A stretch of DNA of 64,000 nt, taken from Paenirhizobium selenitireducens ATCC BAA-1503. GTDB lineage: Bacteria; Pseudomonadota; Alphaproteobacteria; Rhizobiales; Rhizobiaceae. The stretch covers positions 620,001 through 684,000 of the forward strand of contig NZ_JAEG01000001.1 of the NCBI RefSeq assembly GCF_000518785.1. The letters are read 5' to 3'. Positions 1 to 7,612 of this stretch are shown one piece after another; within the stretch, counting starts at the first letter, position 1, and every line of letters begins with the position of its first letter. The notes below the pieces were generated by a model. It did no database searches. It worked only from the letters and a program-made list of their open reading frames with translations, and had not been told where the DNA came from. A program made the translations under genes and the position numbers.

Positions 1-955
1 CGGTATAGTGGAATTCGTCCGAACCGAACTCCGCGGCGATTTCCCGAAACTGCTCGGCCTGCAGTTCGACCGTCTCCTCGGTGCCGTGGAATTCGACGAA
101 CAGCGTCGGCTTTTCCGGATAGGAGAGCTTGGAATAGGCGTTGACCGCCTTCATCTGCATCTCGTCCAGAAGCTCGATGCGGGCGACCGGAATGCCCATC
201 TGGATGGTCATGATCACGGTGTCGCAGGCCGCCTTGAGGCTCGGAAAGGCACAGACACCGCCGGAGATCTTGGCCGGAATGCCCTGCAGCTTCAGCGTGA
301 TCGAGGTGATGATGCCGAGCGTACCCTCGGCCCCGACGAACAGCCGCGTCAGGTCATAGCCGGCCGACGACTTGCGGGCGCGCTGCGCCGTCCGGATCTC
401 CTCGCCGTCGGCGGTGACCACGGTGAGCGCCAGCACATTGTCCTTCATCGTGCCGTAGCGGACCGCATTGGTGCCCGAGGCGCGCGTCGAGGCCATGCCG
501 CCAATCGAGGCATTGGCGCCGGGATCGATCGGGAAGAACAGCCCGGTGTCGCGCAGATAGGTGTTGAGCTCTTCGCGGGTGATGCCGGGCTCCACGGTGC
601 AGTCGAGGTCTTCTGCATTGACCGACAGCACCTTGTTCATCCGGGTGAAATCGACCGAAATGCCGCCGCTCGGCGCATTGATATGACCCTCGAGCGAGGA
701 GCCCGTGCCGAACGGGATCATCGGCACCTTGTGCGCCGCACAGGTCTTCACCACCGTCTTCACATCGTCGCTCGTCTCGACGAAGACAACGCCGTCGGGC
801 AGCTGGGCCGGGAGATAGGAGGTCGTGTGGCTGTGCTGCTCGCGGAAGGACTGGCCGGTCTGGAAACGCTCTCCGAAGCCCTGCTTGAGGATGCCGAGCA
901 CGGCCGTGATCCCCTCCTCGTTGCGAACCCCTGCGACGACATCCTTCAAGGCCAT
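1..955 (-). CDS. FAD-linked oxidase, D-lactate dehydrogenase (cytochrome)-like, 3' end missing
   Basis: The first 318 residues of an FAD-binding oxidoreductase of the FAD_binding_4/FAD-oxidase_C family; the stop lies beyond the left edge. Such flavoenzymes (D-lactate dehydrogenase, GlcD) oxidise 2-hydroxy acids and pass electrons to cytochrome c or quinone. Visible are the flavin diphosphate-binding segment PFGTGSSLEG (residues 81-90), a conserved IGGMAST..SGTNAVRYGTM stretch (151-170) and GYDLTRLFVGAEGTLGI (from 199). The ATG at 955 is preceded by a purine-rich GGGGGAGACGG ribosome binding site; the nearby ATG at 981 is out of frame. The exact substrate cannot be told from this part; D-lactate is the family's commonest annotation. 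Confidence 0.85.
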   Translation of the reverse strand, partial: MALKDVVAGVRNEEGITAVLGILKQGFGERFQTGQSFREQHSHTTSYLPAQLPDGVVFVETSDDVKTVVKTCAAHKVPMIPFGTGSSLEGHINAPSGGISVDFTRMNKVLSVNAEDLDCTVEPGITREELNTYLRDTGLFFPIDPGANASIGGMASTRASGTNAVRYGTMKDNVLALTVVTADGEEIRTAQRARKSSAGYDLTRLFVGAEGTLGIITSITLKLQGIPAKISGGVCAFPSLKAACDTVIMTIQMGIPVARIELLDEMQMKAVNAYSKLSYPEKPTLFVEFHGTEETVELQAEQFREIAAEFGSDEFHYT

Positions 956-1130
956 GCGAACCGTCTCCCCCGCTCTGCCATCTCGGCAGTATGCTCACCA
1001 AAACAGGACCGAGCTATGGGCCAAGTCGCTCCCGCTTGTCCAGTGCCGAGACCATGCCCGTCGACGGTAATGCACAAATCGGCGTGGCGAAAGCATTGCG
1101 GTGCGAAATGGCGATGCGTTAGATGGCTTC

Positions 1131-2093
1131 ATGAGAACTCTCCTCAAAAGCCTCGCCATCGTCCTTGTCCTCCTCGGTGCCGCCAGCGGTTATGTCTGGT
1201 GGAATTACGCTGCCATGGTGACGATGATTCTCAAGCCCCAGACGGCGACCGCCGGTGACATCACCGAGGAGAGTTTCGGCCTCGTCACGCCCGACGGCAA
1301 GCGCTTTGCGCTCGGCGATCTCGAAGGCGCGCTGTCAAGCTTCAAGCCCTCCGCCGATGGCACGCCGCGCCCGCTGGTGCTGTTCGTCCACGGCTTCGGC
1401 CCCGATCCGGACGGCGAATTCGGTCTCTATACGATGGGCGAATTGGCAAAGGGAGCGGACGCCGATGTGTTGATGTTCAACTGGCCGTCCTGGATCTCGA
1501 TGACCGAATTTCCCGTGCTGAACGCCAAGGCGGCGAGCGAACGGCTGATCGTCCTGCTTGAGAAAGTGGCCGAACTGCGCGGCCCGGACCTGCCGCTGGC
1601 GGATCGCCAAGTGATGATCGTCGGCCATTCGATGGCCGGCGAGGTCTTCCGCCATCTGGCCGAGGCGGCTCCCGACCTGCCAGCCGGTCTGGTCAAACGC
1701 ATCCTCCTCGCCGTCCCGGAAACGGCGCTGCCCGATCACCGGCTGTGGATGGAGAAACTCGGCTTTGCCGACGAGATCTTCGTCTTCGTCAACGCGGACG
1801 ATCCGGCCCTGCAGGTGACCACGCGCATGTACAACACCGCACGGCTCGGCAGGACGCTCACCAATCTCGACGGCTCGGCCGAACCGCTGGCGCAGAATGC
1901 GAACTACATCCTGCTCGACCCGGAAAGCTGGCGCCACTATTTCTTCGTCTCCGGCCAGCGCAGCGAAGCGATCGACCAGATCTTCGCCGACATCCTGAAG
2001 AACGGCACCCCCGCCCTGAAGAACGACTACCTGCGGCCCGAACCCGCCGGCAATGTCTTCGTCGTGGTCGGTCCGGGCGCCGAAGGCAGCTGA
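1131..2093 (+). CDS. Alpha/beta hydrolase (DUF900-like) with N-terminal membrane anchor
   Basis: A 320-residue serine hydrolase of the alpha/beta fold. Residues 5-25 form one hydrophobic segment (signal anchor or uncleaved signal), so the enzyme probably works at or outside the inner membrane. The oxyanion-hole motif LFVHGFG is at about residues 84-90 and the nucleophile elbow GHSMAG has its serine near residue 167. The pattern resembles DUF900 hydrolases of unknown substrate. An in-frame start exists 30 bases upstream, but ATG 1131 begins directly with the hydrophobic anchor, so it is preferred. It converges with the dienelactone-hydrolase-like gene after a 10-base gap. Function beyond 'hydrolase' is not inferable. 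Confidence 0.8.
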   Translation: MRTLLKSLAIVLVLLGAASGYVWWNYAAMVTMILKPQTATAGDITEESFGLVTPDGKRFALGDLEGALSSFKPSADGTPRPLVLFVHGFGPDPDGEFGLYTMGELAKGADADVLMFNWPSWISMTEFPVLNAKAASERLIVLLEKVAELRGPDLPLADRQVMIVGHSMAGEVFRHLAEAAPDLPAGLVKRILLAVPETALPDHRLWMEKLGFADEIFVFVNADDPALQVTTRMYNTARLGRTLTNLDGSAEPLAQNANYILLDPESWRHYFFVSGQRSEAIDQIFADILKNGTPALKNDYLRPEPAGNVFVVVGPGAEGS

Positions 2094-2103
2094 CGCCGGG
2101 CGA

Positions 2104-2850
2104 TCACGCCTTGAGCGTCTCGGCAAGGAAGGTGGTCAACCGCCGCCAGTGCCGCTCGGCACCAGCCTCGTCGTAGACGCTATGGTCTGGCACACACCAG
2201 CCATGCGCCATGCCGACATAGTTCTCCAACAGAAAATCCACCTCGGCCAGACGAAACGCCTCGACGAGACGTGCCGCCTGCTCCGGCGTGAACGACCCGT
2301 CGACGCCGGCCGAGCCGATATGCACGCGCGCCTTGATGGAAGCGGCTTTCAGGTGCGGGCTGTCCGGCTTGTCGCTCGCCAGATTGCCGCCGTGGAAGCT
2401 CGCGGCCGCCGCGATCCGCTCCGGATAGGCCGCTGCCGCCGAAAGCGCCCGCGAACCGCCCATGCAATAGCCGACCACGCCGGCCGAACCGTCGGCGCCG
2501 GCTTCCGTCAGCGCGTCGAGGAAATACGCCGTATCGGCCGCCGTCATCGCCTGGCTCGTGCCGTCGATCATCGCCCGCAGTTGCTTGGCGCTCGCGTCCT
2601 GCCTGAACGCGGTCTTCGCATCGAACGGACCATAGGCGCCGAAGCGGTAAAACAGGTCCGGCACCAGCACGACATAACCCTCGCCCGCCAGCCGCTCGGC
2701 CATCCCGTCAAGCGCCGGCCTGGGCCCGAAGGCATCCATGTAGAGCACCACGCCCGGGCGAATGATCGCCGGGCTTGCGGCATCGGGCAGAAACAGCCCG
2801 GCCTTCGCCGCGCCGTCCCCGGTCTTGATGGCGATCTCGCGTTTGCTCAT
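2104..2850 (-). CDS. Dienelactone hydrolase family protein
   Basis: A 248-residue cytoplasmic hydrolase of the dienelactone hydrolase family, whose members use a Cys-His-Asp triad on lactones or esters. The nucleophile motif GYCMGG places the cysteine at residue 129, and the histidine is at about 216 in GMAHGW. ATG 2850 is preceded by GGGAGGAACGG at good spacing; longer in-frame starts upstream encode an Arg-rich leader unlike the family and are rejected. It lies 40 bases downstream of the RND permease on the same strand and may be the last gene of that transcript. A role in chlorocatechol breakdown is not supported, since no pathway partners are nearby. Confidence 0.85.
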   Translation of the reverse strand: MSKREIAIKTGDGAAKAGLFLPDAASPAIIRPGVVLYMDAFGPRPALDGMAERLAGEGYVVLVPDLFYRFGAYGPFDAKTAFRQDASAKQLRAMIDGTSQAMTAADTAYFLDALTEAGADGSAGVVGYCMGGSRALSAAAAYPERIAAAASFHGGNLASDKPDSPHLKAASIKARVHIGSAGVDGSFTPEQAARLVEAFRLAEVDFLLENYVGMAHGWCVPDHSVYDEAGAERHWRRLTTFLAETLKA

Positions 2851-2890
2851 GGACCGTTCCTCCCGTCTTTCGGCCAGGCGGCGAAGCGGA

Positions 2891-5800
2891 TCACTCGGCC
2901 GCCTCGATCGCCGCGGCGACCTGCATTTCCTTGTGCAGCCGCGCCTCCTCGTCGGCATGCGGCTTGGAGAAGCGCGCAAGTCCCAGATAGGCGAGCGGCG
3001 TCACGTAGAGCGTGACGACCGTGGCGAAGCCGAGCCCGCCGACGATCACCCAGCCGAGCGCGATGCGCGCCTCGGCACCTGCCCCATGGGCCAGCACCAG
3101 CGGTACGCCGCCGAGGATCGTGGCGATCATCGTCATCATCACCGGGCGAAGACGCAGATTGGCAGCGTTCTCGATGGCTTCGCGCACCCCCTGCCCGCGA
3201 TCGCGCAACTGGTTGGCGAATTCGACGATCAGGATGCCGTTCTTCGCCATGATGCCGACCAGCATGACGAGGCCGATCTGACTGTAGACGTTGAGGCTCG
3301 TGCCGGTCAGCAGCAGCGCGAAAACCGCGCAGGCGAGCCCCAGCGGCACCGTCGCCATGATGATGATCGACGACAGCACGCTCTCGAACTGCGCCGCCAA
3401 CACCAGGAAGATGATGACGATGGCAAAGCCGAAGGTCGAGCCCATGCCGCCGCTGTTTTCGCTGAGCGTCGCCGCTTCTGCGAGCGGCAGAAGCCGCGCA
3501 CCCGGCGGCAGATGCGGCCCGGCGAGTTCAGTCGCCTTTTCCAGCGCCGCGCCGAGCGACAGCCCGGGTCCGAGACCGGCGGTAATCTGCACGGCGGCGA
3601 GCTGCTGTTCGCGCGCCAGCGACGGCGCCACCGCCTTCTCCTCCAGGCTGGCGATCACCGACATCGGCACGGTCTTGCCGTCCGCGGTCTTCAGGAAGAT
3701 GTTCTCGAGATCGGTCGGATCGTCGATCGGCCGTGTCGTCGACGCCAGCTTGACCGGATAGGCCTCGCCATCGACATAGACGTCGCCGATCGAGCGGCCG
3801 TCCAGCAGCGATTGCAGTGCCTGGGCAAGCCCGGTGATGTCGATACCGAGATCGGCGGCCCGCTCGCGATCGATCGACACCCCGAGCTGGGCCTGGCTGA
3901 TGTCGTTCGACAGGCGCGGATTGTCGAAGCTGCCGTCGGCCTCCAGATCCCCCACCAGCTTGATCGCCGCCTGGGTCAGCTGTTCATGGCTCGAACCGAC
4001 GAGCGCGAACTGCAACCCGCTGCCGCCGCCGCGGATTCTCAGGCTGTTCGGCTGCATGGCAAAGGCGTTTACGCCCGGAATGCCGGACGCGATCCGCGTC
4101 ACGTCCTGGACGATCGCGTCCTGGCTGCGCTCACGCTCCCCCCAGGGGGCAAGGGTCAGCACCATGAAGCCGCTGTTCTTGTTGCTGCCGAATCCGGAGA
4201 TCGAAAACAGGTTGGCGACCTCGCCGCTGTCGCGCAGCGGTTTCATCGCCTCCTCGATCCGCTGCATCTGGTCCTGCATGTAATCGAGGCTCACCCCTTG
4301 CGGCGCCGAGACGCGCACCATCACCGCCGAGCGGTCCTCGCGCGGCGTGAGTTCACTGGTGATCAGCGAGAAGGCGGCGAAGGCGACGAGCGAGAAGGCG
4401 AAGCAGACGGAAACGACGACGATCGGCGCATTGAGGCAGGCGCTGAGGCTCCGGCGATAGAAGCGCGAAAACGCGTCGCCGAAGCGGGCCAGCGGCCCGC
4501 TATTATGCTCGATTGCGTGCGCCGTCAGCATGCGCGAGGCGAGCATCGGGCAAAGTGTCAGCGCGACGATCGACGACAGCGTCACCGAGAAGGCCAGGAC
4601 GAAGCCGAATTCGCGGAACAGCCCGCCGACCTGGCCCGGCAGGAAGGAAAGCGGAATGAACACGGCGGCAAGCGTCGCGGTGGTGGCGATGACAGCGAAG
4701 AACACCTCGCGCGTGCCGAGCACGGCCGCGGCCCGGGGTCCGAGCCCCTGGCTGCGCCGGCGTACGATGTTCTCCAGCACCACGATCGCGTCGTCGACGA
4801 CGAGACCGGTCGCCAGCACGATGGCGAGCAGCGTCAGGATGTTGATCGAGAACCCGACCAGATAGACGGCCGCCACCGTGCCGATCAGCGAAACCGGCAT
4901 GGTGACCGCCGGAATAATCGTGGCGCGCCAGTCGCGCAGGAAGAGGAAGATGATGCCGATGACGATCACGGCGGCGAGGATGAGCGCGTTGACCACCTCG
5001 TCGATCGAGCCGCGGATGAAGACGGCGTCGTCGCTGGTGATGCGGATCTCGGTGCCTTCAGGCAGTTCCGCCTGCAGGCGCTCGACCATGGCCTTGACGC
5101 CATTGGAAATGCTCAGCGTATTCGACTGCGCCTGGCGGATGATGCCCATGCCGATCCCGGCCTTGCCGTTCGAGCGCAACGCCGTGGACGACAGGTCCGG
5201 CCCGAAGGTCACGGTCGCCACGTCGCCGAGCCGCACATTGTCGCCGATGAGCAACCGGGTGAAATCCTCCGGCGTCTTCAGGTCGGCGGTGGCGCGCACC
5301 ACGATGTCCTGCGTCGACGACGTGATCGAGCCGGCCGGAACGTCGAAGGCGATGTTGGATAGGGCCGAGGTGAGCGTCGCAACCGTCAGCCCCCGGCTCG
5401 CCAGCGCTGCCTGGTCGACGTCGACGCGGAAGATCTTGTCCTGGTCGCCATAGAGTTCGATGTCGGCCACGCCGTCGACCGAGGCCAGCCGGTCAGCGAT
5501 CTCGTTGTCGACCAGCAGCGTCAGGTCTTCGAGGTTCATCCGGTCGGAGGTCACCGCCAGCCGCATGATCGGGTCGCTGTCGGAATCCGCCTTGACGATG
5601 CGCGGTTCGTCGGCATCGTCCGGCAGGCTGTTCGACACCCGCGAAATGGCATCGCGCACGTCGCTCGCCGCGACATTGAGGTCCGTCGTGTCGGAGAATT
5701 CGAGCGTCACGCGGCTCGATCCGAAGGACGAGGTCGACGACATGGACTTGAGCCCGGCGACGCGCGCCACGGCCCCTTCCACCACTGTCGTCAGCTGCTG

Positions 5801-6067
5801 GTCGATGGTCTGCGGCGAGGCCCCGTCAAACGAGGTCCGAACCGTGATCACCGGCCGGTCGACGTCGGGCAGTTCGCGCACCTCGATACCGTAGAAGGCG
5901 GCAAGCCCGGCCACCACCATCAGCGCATTGGACACCGCCGCAAAGATCGGCCGGCGGATGAAGAGCGCGGTGAAACCGGTCTGCTTGTCGGGCGCCGCGC
6001 CCGCAGCAGCGCCGTGTACCTCGCCGTCGCCGTTCTTGCCGTCGCTCAAATCCCTGTCCCCGCTCAT
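2891..6067 (-). CDS. RND efflux transporter permease (HAE1/AcrB family)
   Basis: A 1058-residue inner-membrane proton/drug antiporter of the resistance-nodulation-division superfamily, normal length for the HAE1 group. The N-terminal TM1 follows the cytoplasmic IRRPIFA motif. The TM4 proton-relay signature GLVVDDAIVVLEN with paired aspartates is present, as is the second TM block near the C-terminus (IGLVMLVGIMAKNGILIVEF). Two large periplasmic loops carry porter and docking domains. The start overlaps the stop of the adaptor gene as ATGA (6064-6067), showing translational coupling. No outer-membrane channel gene is in the operon, so the pump probably borrows a TolC-like channel. Substrate unknown. 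Confidence 0.93.
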   Translation of the reverse strand: MSGDRDLSDGKNGDGEVHGAAAGAAPDKQTGFTALFIRRPIFAAVSNALMVVAGLAAFYGIEVRELPDVDRPVITVRTSFDGASPQTIDQQLTTVVEGAVARVAGLKSMSSTSSFGSSRVTLEFSDTTDLNVAASDVRDAISRVSNSLPDDADEPRIVKADSDSDPIMRLAVTSDRMNLEDLTLLVDNEIADRLASVDGVADIELYGDQDKIFRVDVDQAALASRGLTVATLTSALSNIAFDVPAGSITSSTQDIVVRATADLKTPEDFTRLLIGDNVRLGDVATVTFGPDLSSTALRSNGKAGIGMGIIRQAQSNTLSISNGVKAMVERLQAELPEGTEIRITSDDAVFIRGSIDEVVNALILAAVIVIGIIFLFLRDWRATIIPAVTMPVSLIGTVAAVYLVGFSINILTLLAIVLATGLVVDDAIVVLENIVRRRSQGLGPRAAAVLGTREVFFAVIATTATLAAVFIPLSFLPGQVGGLFREFGFVLAFSVTLSSIVALTLCPMLASRMLTAHAIEHNSGPLARFGDAFSRFYRRSLSACLNAPIVVVSVCFAFSLVAFAAFSLITSELTPREDRSAVMVRVSAPQGVSLDYMQDQMQRIEEAMKPLRDSGEVANLFSISGFGSNKNSGFMVLTLAPWGERERSQDAIVQDVTRIASGIPGVNAFAMQPNSLRIRGGGSGLQFALVGSSHEQLTQAAIKLVGDLEADGSFDNPRLSNDISQAQLGVSIDRERAADLGIDITGLAQALQSLLDGRSIGDVYVDGEAYPVKLASTTRPIDDPTDLENIFLKTADGKTVPMSVIASLEEKAVAPSLAREQQLAAVQITAGLGPGLSLGAALEKATELAGPHLPPGARLLPLAEAATLSENSGGMGSTFGFAIVIIFLVLAAQFESVLSSIIIMATVPLGLACAVFALLLTGTSLNVYSQIGLVMLVGIMAKNGILIVEFANQLRDRGQGVREAIENAANLRLRPVMMTMIATILGGVPLVLAHGAGAEARIALGWVIVGGLGFATVVTLYVTPLAYLGLARFSKPHADEEARLHKEMQVAAAIEAAE

Positions 6068-7308
6068 CGGCTTGCCACCGGTTTTTCGCCGTCGGCGGGC
6101 TTCGCGCCGGCTTCGTCGCCGATCACCTGGACGGCCCGGCCGGCGCGCACGCGCTGCACGCCCTCGGTCACCACCCGGTCGCCTTCGGCAAGCTCGGCCT
6201 CGACCAGCACGGTGTCCGGATTGCGCTGGACGATCCGCACCGGCACCTTCTCGGCCTTGCCGTCGGTCACGCGCCAGACGAAGGACCCGTTGCTGTCCCA
6301 CTGCACCGACAGCGGATCGACGGCGGGAAAGCGCTCGCCGTCAAAGCTCATCGCCACGGTAAAGGCCATGCCGGCGCGCAGGTCGTCGTTCTCGTTGGCG
6401 ATCTTGGCGCGAATGCGCAGCGTGCGGCTCGCCTCGTCGATGCGGTTGTCGACCGCCGCCACGCTGCCCTCGTAGAGCTTGCCCTGACGCGCCACCGCGG
6501 TCGCCGTCAGCGGCTGGCCGACCTTGATGATCGGGGCGAAACGTTCGGGCACCCAGAAGTCGATCAGCAGTTCGGAGCGGTCGTCGACCGTGGCGATCGC
6601 CGTCGAGGTGGTGACATTGTCGCCCGGATTGACGGTGACGATGCCGGCGACGCCGCCGATCGGCGCGACGATCTCGCGCCGCTTCAGTTCCAGTTCGGCC
6701 GAGGAAAGCGCGAGCTTCGCCCCTTCGAGCGCGATCGCCGCATCGAAGGCATCGATGCGGGACACAGCGGATTTCAGGTTCGCATAGAGCTGGTTCTTCT
6801 CGGTCGCGCTCTTCAGCGCCACCTGCGCCTGATCGCGGGCGATGCGCTGCTCCTCGTTTTCCAGCCGGGCGATCACCTGGCCCTTGGCGATCCGGTCGCC
6901 GGACTTGATGGCGATCTCGGCCAGCATGCCCGAGACCTGCGGCATGACGGTGACCGACTGGATGGCATCGCCGGTGCCGAGCGCCGAAAGCCGGTCGTTG
7001 ACCGTGCCCACCTCGACCGGCCGCACGACCACGAGCGGCTGTGCCCCTGCCCCGCGGCGGTTGCCGCCCTGGCCCTGCGCGACGCCCTGTCCGGCTCCTT
7101 GCCCCTGTGCACCCTGGCCCTGCCGCGCCTGGCCGTTCCCTGCGGCCTCGCCCGCCTCTTCCGCCGCCGGTGCGACGAGCGCAACCACGCTTTCGGGCAC
7201 GCCGATCCGCCGCAGCACGCCGTCGGCGCCGGGCACGAACCAGACCCACAGGAAAATGCCGGCGGCGATCGCCGCGAGACTGAGGGTCAACTGCTTCCAA
7301 AATGCCAT
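6064..7308 (-). CDS. RND efflux periplasmic adaptor (membrane fusion protein, HlyD/AcrA type)
   Basis: A 414-residue adaptor that links the RND permease to an outer-membrane channel. An N-terminal membrane segment (LTLSLAAIAAGIFLWVWFV, about residues 6-24) anchors it. After a Gly/Gln/Ala-rich low-complexity linker (about residues 50-95) come a lipoyl/barrel-sandwich domain (MLAEIAIKSGDRIAKGQVIARLE), a short coiled-coil hairpin and the beta-barrel domain. ATG 7308 has a GGAG site 10 bases upstream; a start at 7332 would add a charged stretch before the anchor. It is the first gene of a two-gene operon, overlapping the permease by four bases. The long Gly/Gln linker is unusual for the family. 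Confidence 0.92.
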   Translation of the reverse strand: MAFWKQLTLSLAAIAAGIFLWVWFVPGADGVLRRIGVPESVVALVAPAAEEAGEAAGNGQARQGQGAQGQGAGQGVAQGQGGNRRGAGAQPLVVVRPVEVGTVNDRLSALGTGDAIQSVTVMPQVSGMLAEIAIKSGDRIAKGQVIARLENEEQRIARDQAQVALKSATEKNQLYANLKSAVSRIDAFDAAIALEGAKLALSSAELELKRREIVAPIGGVAGIVTVNPGDNVTTSTAIATVDDRSELLIDFWVPERFAPIIKVGQPLTATAVARQGKLYEGSVAAVDNRIDEASRTLRIRAKIANENDDLRAGMAFTVAMSFDGERFPAVDPLSVQWDSNGSFVWRVTDGKAEKVPVRIVQRNPDTVLVEAELAEGDRVVTEGVQRVRAGRAVQVIGDEAGAKPADGEKPVASR

Positions 7309-7612
7309 GGGGAACTCCGGCCTGTGCCGCATCCGCCGCGCGCCCCGTGGGCACGCAAGGCCAGCATCAGGCGAACTGCGCGATCTTCATTGCCGGCAAT
7401 ATTTCGCTGCAAGGCACAAACGGCAAGGCGCAATGGCCAACATTACGAAATTGTCATCTCGCAAGCCTTCACGCCAATGCGCACAACGGATGAGATCGCC
7501 TTGCCGCCCGCATCGGTAAAACCGTCGAAATTCCCTGCGGATAGCGCCCGGATCAGAATGAAAGGGGAACATCTTTTCTGGTCTTTCCGATCCGAATCAC
7601 TACATTGGCCGC
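7309..7612. other. Divergent intergenic region between the efflux operon and uvrD
   Basis: About 300 bases between two divergently transcribed units, so it must hold promoters for both. I see no clear regulator-binding palindrome, no regulator gene alongside and no convincing small gene. Short ORFs on both strands here lack a ribosome binding site and have compositions typical of shadows. Confidence 0.5.

Noticed and set aside
2762-5362. 866-residue plus-strand open frame opposite the RND permease
   Set aside because: It is antisense to a clear RND gene, is rich in Arg, His and Asp, and shows no domain; such frames are common opposite high-GC genes.
7387-7572. 61-residue minus-strand frame in the gap before uvrD
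   Set aside because: Arg/Cys-rich with no start signal; it would also block the uvrD promoter region.
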